A stretch of 57,103 nucleotides of DNA. It comes from an uncultured beta proteobacterium (lineage in GTDB: Bacteria > Pseudomonadota > Gammaproteobacteria > Burkholderiales > Burkholderiaceae_C). This document shows positions 51,000 to 57,103 of this stretch, in pieces; within the stretch, counting starts at the first letter, position 1; every line of letters starts with the position of its first letter. The stretch is from NCBI GenBank assembly GCA_903885585.1, contig CAISJH010000429.1:1-57103 (forward strand). Direction: 5' to 3'. The notes beneath the pieces were generated by a model. The model did no database searches, was not told where the DNA came from, and saw only the letters and a list, made by a program, of their open reading frames with translations. A program made the translations under genes and the position numbers.

Positions 51000-53900
51000 A
51001 TGGCGCTCGACACCATGTCTTTGCAAAAGCCCACATTCACGGTTCGCCTGGCGCTTGCCGCTTGCATCGGCGCAGTCCTCGGTAGCGCCTTTGCTCAGCA
51101 ACCGCTGTCGCCCGCGCAAGCTGCTGCGCAAGATGCGCGCGCCTTCAATCCAGCAACCCGCGGCGCTCTGACAACGCAGAACGCTGCGCGCGTGGTCCCC
51201 GCCGCACCCAGTCCACGCGACTGCGCGCCGCCGCAGGCCACGATGCAGAGCTACTTCGGCGGCGGAAACGCGGATCTGTCAGGCAACGCTGCGGCCATGC
51301 TTGGTGCGGCCGCCTCCGGAAAGTCGCCCGAGTGCGCCGCCATCAACACCTTGACGCAGCGCTCAAGCTCGGTGGCACCGCTGCAGATCAATCCGGCGGA
51401 CCCCATGCTCGCACGGCACCGCCAGACGCAGACCACGCCACTGAGCAATGTCGCGGGCATGCAGGGCATCTTCGTGCCCAAGCCGTCGTCGCAGTGCGTG
51501 CCTGGCACGGTATCTGGTCCGGGTGACGCGACGCAGGAGGTTTGCTACGAGACCGCCACCCTTCAGGCCTCCAGTTGCGAGCGTCCGCGGCAGCTCGAGA
51601 TCGAGCCCTGGTGGGAGTATTCCTGCACGGCATCGAACCAGGTCATTACGGAGTCGACCTGCACCAAACAGCAAGTCGTCAACGTCGACTGGGTGGACTC
51701 GTGCGTTCAGGGGTCGGTGCTGGCTTCTCAGTCGATGCCCTGGACATACCAGTTTCGCTCGGGGTCCGACCTGTATCGCGCTGGCGGCTTTGTCCGTGCG
51801 ATTTGCGATGTCTCGCGCCAGGATGCGATTCGCTTTGAAGCATTCTTTGGCGATGTGGTTCAGGGCGACTACGGCAGCCAGGCCGTCTTCAACCCTGGGC
51901 CCAACCCTGCACTGCTGCCGGTCACGTCGTTCTCGGTCAGTACGTCAGACTTCAGCGCCCCCAGTGAGGTGGCGCCAGGCCTGTTCCTGACCTCGGGCGG
52001 GTGTGATGCGAGCGGCGCTTGTCGCTTCAGCGCTCTGGCCGGACCAGGCGCCACGGTCTTTCAGTGCTCTGCGCCAGGCGAGTCGGTGGCCATGACGGTG
52101 ACCTCCTGCGGCGAGCAGGGCTGCACGACCACCGTCAGCACGCTGGGCCCAACGGCCACGCTCGACTACTCGGCCGCCTCGACGCTGTCGTGCGTGCGTG
52201 CGGACCAGTCCGCCGGAGGCGCGGTCAAGATCGCCAGCCTCAGCGGTACCCACTCGTTCACCCTGTCTTTCAGCCAGCCCAGGCGGCTGCCGGAGGTCAC
52301 CTCTCGCGTGGACTCCACATGCCAGGCGCTTGAGGCGAACTCGCAGTGCCGGCCCACGGGAAACCGTTGTACGGCCGGTGCGGGGCAAACTCGCTCGATC
52401 AACGGCTTGCCCGTCTATCGCGAGTGCTGGGAAAGCGAACTCACCTTCGAGTGCAAGCGCCCCGGTGGCGCCAACACCTGCGCACCCCTTGCGGCCGAGC
52501 CGCGCTGTGCGCAGACTTCCTTTGGCGGCTGCACGCAGTCCTACGTGGACGGCTCATGCCTGAGCACACAGGCCACCTACCGCTGCACCCAGGACATGGC
52601 GGCCACCGGATTGAGCCCGCTTGGGACCGGCTACAACGTCCTGAAGGACCAACTCGACAGCAGTCGCTGCCCTGGGTTTGGCTGCACCAAGACCTCGTCA
52701 CAGTGCCTGGATAGCCAGGACAAAACCATTGCGGGCTTCAAGTTTTCTCGCGAGTGCTGGCGCTACCGCGACGAGTACACCTGCGGAACCAACAACCCGG
52801 GCCTGAAGACCTGCCAGGGCTTGGTCGACAACGGCTGCACCCTGATCCCCGGCTCTCGAGCATGCACGAACACGTTGGCCGACGGCAGCTGCGGCACCAC
52901 GCAGTTTGTCTACCAGTGCGGCTCTGCGGCCTGGAGTGTTCAGACGCCCGAGACCACCTGCGACGCCTCGCCCTACTGCATCAACGGCGTTTGCTACGAC
53001 ACGAGCCGTCCTGCGGATCCGGACTTCGCCAGCGCCGTCACGGCGATGGAGACCGCTCGCCAGGCCGGTACCTACCTGGATGCGAGCACTCAGGAGGTCT
53101 TCAAGGGAGAGGCGTCGAGTTGCAGGCGAAAGCTCTTCGGCCTGAACAACTGCTGCAAGCCTGGCAAGGCCACAGGCGGTAACTGGACCAACGCCGCGCT
53201 GATGAGTGCGGGCGGCAAGTTCGCCACCACCTTCGGTCGCAAGGCAGTGGGCTCGAACTACGTCTACGACGCCTTGTTTTCGGATGGCTCGCTCATCGGG
53301 CAGGGCAAGATTGCCTCGCTGCTAGAGCGCGCCGGCGCCATTGATGCGTTGGGGGCAAATGCTTTCAGCTTCGATGTGTACGGCTTTCAGTTCTCGTGGA
53401 GCTCGGGCGGTGGTCTGGGCTTCACGGGTTTCGATCCCTGGAGCTTCGCAGCATCGATTGCGCTTCAGTACGTCCTGTCGGAGCTCATGAACTGCGAAAA
53501 AGGGGACCAGATGACCGCCACCAAGCGGGGGCAGGAGCTGTGCCATTACATGGGTTCGTACTGCTCCAGGAAGCTCTTGTTCGCGTGCCAGGAGCAAAAG
53601 GAGAGCTACTGCTGCTTCAACAGCAAGCTGGCCAAGGCGATCAACATCCAAGGCAAACAGCAGCTTGGTCTGTCCATGGGCACGGCCAAGAGCCCGCAGT
53701 GTGGTGGCCTGACCGTGGCCGACATCGGCTCCATCGACTTCTCTCGCCTGGACCTGCGAGAGTTCCTCGCCTCGATCGCACCCAACCCCGTCACGGACGC
53801 ACAGGCGCTTCAGAGTGTGGCTACGCGGTTGGGGCGCTACACGCCGATGGCGCCTGCCCAGAGCGCCCCGCAGCCAGTGGACACCTCGAGTGCCGCGGCC

Positions 53901-54731
53901 GCCAACCGGCCGCCGCCTCCGGCCGACGAGCCCGATCCTGAGGTTCGCATCACCATTACCGATCCTGGTGTGTTGGGTTCGACCCTGGAGTTCCACACAG
54001 TCACCAGCCACGCCTCGAGCCTGAGCTACACATGCACGGGTGCCTGGCCGCGATCGGGCACGCTCGCGGTGGGGGACTCGCGGCAGACGTTTGCCATCCC
54101 GAACCTTGAGAGTGTTCTCGGTGCATCTGTGTGCATGTTCTCGGCCAGCAACTCCAAAGTGACCTTCGACATGCCGGTCACGCACACTTTGGTGCGGCCG
54201 CCGCCCACGGTCAGTGCAGCATTCGCGCCGCAAACCTTGCGAGCCGGTGAGACCTTCACGCTAAGCACGCAGACGCAGCACGCCAGCGAATTGAGCTACA
54301 CGTGCTCTGGTGCGCGCTCGGTGTCGGGCACGTTGCCGACGGGCGCCTACGTCAGCCCGATCACGACGGCTGGTGCGCTGGAGGATGGACTGGTCGACTG
54401 CGTCTTCACGGCGCGCAGCGCCTCGGGCCAGGTCGGCTCCGCATCGGCCCGACAGACGGTTTTGCCGGCACAGGCCTCGGTGCAGGCGCAGCTGGTGCCC
54501 GGCACTTTGCGGCTGGGCCAGGCGCTCACGCTGCAAGCCGACGCCACCAACGCGCAGCGCATGGACTACGCGTGCAGTGGCGCGGCCTCGCAGTCTGGTA
54601 GCACCAGCGGTGCGTCGCTGTCGGTCGCATTGAGGCCCACCGCCGCGGGCGTCGTGTCGTGCCGCATCAGCGCGACCACGGCCGCTGGCCGACAAACCCA
54701 GGCGAGCGCGCAAGCCAGCGTGCTTCCTTGA
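51000..54731 (+). CDS. traN: TraN-like conjugal mating-pair stabilisation protein
   Basis: About 1243 residues from ATG 51000 (in-frame ATG 51015 is an alternative, and the TTG at 50988 is unlikely). A signal peptide ends GSAFAQ. The body is a TraN-type cysteine-rich protein: SINGLPVYRECWESELTFEC, FKFSRECWRYRDEYTCG, TPETTCDASPYCINGVCYD, a region with GFQFSWSSGGGLGF, and CHYMGSYCSRKLLFACQEQK. TraN sits in the outer membrane and contacts the recipient. It is about twice the length of F TraN. The last 250 residues are three Ig-like modules, each with one cysteine pair. It is the only clear F-type transfer gene in the window. Confidence 0.9.
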   Translation: MALDTMSLQKPTFTVRLALAACIGAVLGSAFAQQPLSPAQAAAQDARAFNPATRGALTTQNAARVVPAAPSPRDCAPPQATMQSYFGGGNADLSGNAAAMLGAAASGKSPECAAINTLTQRSSSVAPLQINPADPMLARHRQTQTTPLSNVAGMQGIFVPKPSSQCVPGTVSGPGDATQEVCYETATLQASSCERPRQLEIEPWWEYSCTASNQVITESTCTKQQVVNVDWVDSCVQGSVLASQSMPWTYQFRSGSDLYRAGGFVRAICDVSRQDAIRFEAFFGDVVQGDYGSQAVFNPGPNPALLPVTSFSVSTSDFSAPSEVAPGLFLTSGGCDASGACRFSALAGPGATVFQCSAPGESVAMTVTSCGEQGCTTTVSTLGPTATLDYSAASTLSCVRADQSAGGAVKIASLSGTHSFTLSFSQPRRLPEVTSRVDSTCQALEANSQCRPTGNRCTAGAGQTRSINGLPVYRECWESELTFECKRPGGANTCAPLAAEPRCAQTSFGGCTQSYVDGSCLSTQATYRCTQDMAATGLSPLGTGYNVLKDQLDSSRCPGFGCTKTSSQCLDSQDKTIAGFKFSRECWRYRDEYTCGTNNPGLKTCQGLVDNGCTLIPGSRACTNTLADGSCGTTQFVYQCGSAAWSVQTPETTCDASPYCINGVCYDTSRPADPDFASAVTAMETARQAGTYLDASTQEVFKGEASSCRRKLFGLNNCCKPGKATGGNWTNAALMSAGGKFATTFGRKAVGSNYVYDALFSDGSLIGQGKIASLLERAGAIDALGANAFSFDVYGFQFSWSSGGGLGFTGFDPWSFAASIALQYVLSELMNCEKGDQMTATKRGQELCHYMGSYCSRKLLFACQEQKESYCCFNSKLAKAINIQGKQQLGLSMGTAKSPQCGGLTVADIGSIDFSRLDLREFLASIAPNPVTDAQALQSVATRLGRYTPMAPAQSAPQPVDTSSAAAANRPPPPADEPDPEVRITITDPGVLGSTLEFHTVTSHASSLSYTCTGAWPRSGTLAVGDSRQTFAIPNLESVLGASVCMFSASNSKVTFDMPVTHTLVRPPPTVSAAFAPQTLRAGETFTLSTQTQHASELSYTCSGARSVSGTLPTGAYVSPITTAGALEDGLVDCVFTARSASGQVGSASARQTVLPAQASVQAQLVPGTLRLGQALTLQADATNAQRMDYACSGAASQSGSTSGASLSVALRPTAAGVVSCRISATTAAGRQTQASAQASVLP

Positions 54732-54750
54732 GCCAGGAAGGGCCGATCAG

Positions 54751-55614
54751 GTGCAGCTCCTCGTTCCCGTCTTGCTTGTGCTGTGCGCGGTGATGTGCTC
54801 TTTTGCGCTGTGGGCGCTTTGGGCTGCCCGGCGCGGGGTCGCGGCCCGTGCGCAGGAAGAAGCGCAGCTGGCGCAGGAGCGCATGCAAAGCCTTGAAGCA
54901 CTTTTGGGACAAGCTCACGTGCTTGCTGAGCCTGCGCCTATTCCAGGGGCGCCAGCTCCTGGCGCGGGGCTCGACGCGCTGGTGAAGCGTATGGAGGCCG
55001 AGTTGGTGCAGTTGCAGGCCCACTCACCAGGTGTGGGCGAGGCCGCCGAAACTCAGCAAGCCGAAGACGCGCTGGCCGAGGCGCTGGCACAGGCGCATGC
55101 CTCCAATGTGTCGCTGCTCAAGCAGAGCGCCCGCTTGGAAGAGCAATTGGCGCATCTTGCCGAACGTGCCCGGCTCGGCCGATCGCAGCTGGAGCATGAG
55201 CATGAGACCGCCACGCAGGCGATTGCCGGCGATTCCATCGTGCATGCGCTGAGCCTGACCAACGAGGCACTAATCCGGGAGTTGGGCGAGACGCGTGAGG
55301 TGCGCCAGGCCGCGCAAGACGAAGCTGTTCGCTTGCGCACGCAACTGCGCAGCGCGAGAGTGGTTGCAGACTCAATGGCATCCATCGAGATGGGTCTGGA
55401 CGCGCAGGCCGCGGTGGACCAAGCGGCGAGCCAGGTGGAGGCGGAGTTGCTGGAGCAGCTGCGCGAGTTGCAGGCGCAGATCAGCGAGCAGGAGGCGCAG
55501 CTCGGTATGCTGAGCGCCAGGCACCAAAGGCTGCTTCAGCAGCGCAAGGCGTTTGATAAGCAGGCGGAGGAGCTATATCGCGTCGGCGATCAATCCGGCG
55601 TAGAAGTGGGCTAA
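54751..55614 (+). CDS. Membrane-anchored coiled-coil protein
   Basis: 287 residues from a GTG start. A single N-terminal membrane helix (LLVPVLLVLCAVMCSFALWALW) is followed by mostly helical, Ala/Glu/Gln-rich sequence with heptad pattern, broken only by a short proline-rich linker (PAPIPGAPAPGAG). No enzymatic motif is seen. It lies 19 bases after traN and may be co-transcribed, perhaps as a scaffold or tether at the cell envelope (inference). Confidence 0.75.
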   Translation: MQLLVPVLLVLCAVMCSFALWALWAARRGVAARAQEEAQLAQERMQSLEALLGQAHVLAEPAPIPGAPAPGAGLDALVKRMEAELVQLQAHSPGVGEAAETQQAEDALAEALAQAHASNVSLLKQSARLEEQLAHLAERARLGRSQLEHEHETATQAIAGDSIVHALSLTNEALIRELGETREVRQAAQDEAVRLRTQLRSARVVADSMASIEMGLDAQAAVDQAASQVEAELLEQLRELQAQISEQEAQLGMLSARHQRLLQQRKAFDKQAEELYRVGDQSGVEVG

Positions 55615-55681
55615 CTACTCCGATGGTTTCCTCAAGAGGTCGGCATCCCGCACCTAAAATAGAACAATTAACGACATTATT

Positions 55682-55702
55682 TCTGTAAACGTAATTTACA
55701 GA
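55682..55702. repeat. Perfect 8-bp inverted repeat at a composition boundary
   Basis: TCTGTAAA (55682-55689) and TTTACAGA (55695-55702) flank CGTAA. It lies between convergent genes, exactly where GC content drops from the backbone to the AT-rich tail. It could be a core recombination site or a bidirectional hairpin terminator. Confidence 0.5.
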
Positions 55703-55722
55703 CGTAACGCAAGGCCAAGAAG

Positions 55723-56772
55723 CTAATCAGCGAATTGAAAGTCCAATATTCTGATTTCGATTTTGTTTCTGTTTTCGGTGCCGTTAAGTATATTGTATCG
55801 ATAGTTCAAGCTCTGAACGCTTTGGTCGACTCTGGAGCCCGTTCTCCTTGCCAATCCTGCCGGGATTACTCCAGTGAATCGTATTGTGTCGACTTCGATC
55901 GGCTGCGCTTTGTCGTCAAAGAATATAACATTGCCCAGTACATTCTTGATCGGCCTATCGAGTTGATTTTTGATTGATAGCGTGTAATATCCTCCGCAAT
56001 TTGAGCAGGCTGGGTGTGTCCACTCAAGGGAAAGCCCTACAACGCCGTCACTTGCCCTTCCACCCAAATCCGACACAATGGATACAGGTGGAGTTGGTGA
56101 AGTGATAGAACTTAATGAGCGCGCACTGCCGGACGTATTAGCGAGTGCTCGCAGATGGCTGGAAGCAATTGCAAAATTTAGATTTTGGCCACTCTTGAAG
56201 GTGGACACTGCAACGCCAATGACGCTGCCAGACTGATTTAGAACTGGGCCACCACTGCTACCAGGTGATATGGGTGCAGTGATTTGAATCAAGCTTCCAT
56301 CTTGGGAGCTTCGAATTCCACTTACTATACCTTGAGAAAATGTTCCTTCCAGCCCTTGTGGATTTCCAACGGCGTATATAGACTCGCCTACTTGAACGGA
56401 GTCACTATTTCCAATTTCTAATGTTGGCCATCGTCCAGATGGAACTTTGAGGAGCACTAAGTCCCTACGTTCATCGATAGCAGTGAAGCCCTCAATCGGA
56501 AGTTGGTGTTTTTGCCCAATCAACCTAGCGTAGCCACGGCTTGCACCGCGAATTACATGGTAATTAGTCGCGATCTCCCCATCTCGGACGAAAAAGCCAC
56601 TACCTAAAGAGATAGCCTGTCCATTACCATCTTGCATTACCAAGATAACGGTCGATCGAAAGGCCTTTGCGGCAATTTGCTGAGGTGAATTTGCGTGTGC
56701 GGAAGTGACTGACAAAAGCCATACGAAAGCGATAATGACCAATTTTAGCAAAACACCGATGAGCATGTTCAT
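55723..56772 (-). CDS. Secreted trypsin-like serine protease (S1C/HtrA type)
   Basis: 349 residues with AGGGG before the ATG and a signal peptide ending TSAHANS. The protease domain has the triad His in IATNYHVIRGA, Asp in DERRDLVLLKV and Ser in ISPGSSGGPVLNQSG. No PDZ domain follows. Instead the last 110 residues form a beta domain with CSNCGGYYTLSIKNQ, which resembles a small binding module. Codon use and GC are far lower than in the backbone, so the gene looks recently acquired. A role in envelope quality control or defence is possible. Confidence 0.88.
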   Translation of the reverse strand: MNMLIGVLLKLVIIAFVWLLSVTSAHANSPQQIAAKAFRSTVILVMQDGNGQAISLGSGFFVRDGEIATNYHVIRGASRGYARLIGQKHQLPIEGFTAIDERRDLVLLKVPSGRWPTLEIGNSDSVQVGESIYAVGNPQGLEGTFSQGIVSGIRSSQDGSLIQITAPISPGSSGGPVLNQSGSVIGVAVSTFKSGQNLNFAIASSHLRALANTSGSARSLSSITSPTPPVSIVSDLGGRASDGVVGLSLEWTHPACSNCGGYYTLSIKNQLDRPIKNVLGNVIFFDDKAQPIEVDTIRFTGVIPAGLARRTGSRVDQSVQSLNYRYNILNGTENRNKIEIRILDFQFAD

Positions 56773-56824
56773 TTTTATCCCCTAAGTGCCCATAAAAACC
56801 TGTGGGAGGCAAGCCTGCGGTACT

Positions 56825-57103
56825 TTAATTAGACTCACCTCTGTTTAACCTAAATGATTCACCGAAAGTCACCAAATCATCTAGTTTAGTAAAGATCTTG
56901 AACCTCTTTCCGCCTTGCATGATTGTCCACTTTACATTAGGGTATGCGCCAGAGGTTTCTATATGGTAGCCCTGCTTGGTAATCCTCATGCAAGCGACTA
57001 TTCTCCTGCTTTCAAATTCAGCTTCAGCTGGGTCAAGTGCTTTTTTCTCTACTGTAACAGTGCTTTCTTTCTCAGCTCTGAATGTTGTATCCTCATATTT
57101 TAC
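56825..57103 (-). CDS. Unknown protein, cut by the window end
   Basis: A minus-strand frame is open from the last base of the window to a TAA at 56825-56827 (92 residues, no start seen). It reads VKYEDTTFRAEKESTVTVEK, then a segment with IVACMRITKQGYHIETSGAYP and NVKWTIMQGGKRFKIF. It is AT-rich, like the protease gene that follows on the same strand 52 bases later, so the two may form one acquired unit. No family recognised. Confidence 0.6.
   Translation of the reverse strand, partial: VKYEDTTFRAEKESTVTVEKKALDPAEAEFESRRIVACMRITKQGYHIETSGAYPNVKWTIMQGGKRFKIFTKLDDLVTFGESFRLNRGESN

Overview
The window is GC-rich accessory DNA, most likely part of a large conjugative plasmid or integrative element of a betaproteobacterium in the Burkholderiales, perhaps Comamonadaceae. 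This placement is inference. It rests on high GC, an R64/TCP-like type IVb pilus cluster, an F-type TraN, an H-NS protein with a DPATGNKWSGRG-type C-terminus, and many element-type genes (ssb, SNF2 helicase, HU-like protein, thermonuclease, class II ribonucleotide reductase). I see no rRNA, tRNA or housekeeping operon, no replication initiator and no relaxase.

Layout. 1-970: 3' part of a group II intron with its maturase gene. 1-5.1 kb: ssb, then a run of poorly known genes (DUF6878-like, xylose-isomerase-like TIM barrel, two unknowns) and a convergent gene with a Cas6/RAMP-like C-terminus. 5.2-18.1 kb: an exported protein, two tandem type IVb pilins, two TcpQ/PilL-like proteins, PilN secretin, PilO, PilP, PilQ ATPase, PilR, DsbC and a PilV-like minor pilin/adhesin. 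From the secretin to PilR the genes overlap by 1 to 11 bases. 18.1-25.1 kb: an exported Cys-containing protein and a giant (about 2070 aa) protein built from about 22 four-cysteine sushi-like repeats.

25-31 kb: a CAP-domain lipoprotein on the minus strand, several unknown exported or small proteins, an integrase remnant, a thermonuclease and three small unknown genes. 31-34 kb: B12-dependent (class II) ribonucleotide reductase with a strong terminator. 34-37.3 kb: a degenerate EAL-like protein, a polytopic GT-C-like membrane protein and a GtrB-type glycosyltransferase. 37.4-40.7 kb: SNF2 helicase. 40.7-44 kb: remnants of a recombinase-associated helix-turn-helix gene, a glycine-zipper protein and a coiled-coil membrane protein on the minus strand. 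44.2-48.4 kb: a minus-strand operon (third TcpQ-like lipoprotein, HU-like protein, unknown) with its own terminator, divergent from a DnaQ-like exonuclease cluster. 48.5-50.8 kb: an LPP20-like lipoprotein, H-NS, an IS30 fragment and an exported protein. 51-55.6 kb: TraN with extra Ig-like domains and an anchored coiled-coil protein. 55.6-57.1 kb: an AT-richer tail with an S1C-type serine protease and a gene cut off by the window end.

How it may fit together. The pilus genes and TraN point to attachment of donor and recipient cells. DsbC would serve the very cysteine-rich surface proteins. The two glycosyltransferase-type genes could decorate a surface product. H-NS and HU would shape plasmid gene expression. 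SSB, nuclease, helicase, exonuclease and ribonucleotide reductase would support plasmid DNA metabolism. The most unusual items are the giant repeat protein, the orphan Cas6-like gene, the TcpQ-HU operon, the SSB with a buried acidic tip, and an inverted repeat at a composition boundary near 55.7 kb.
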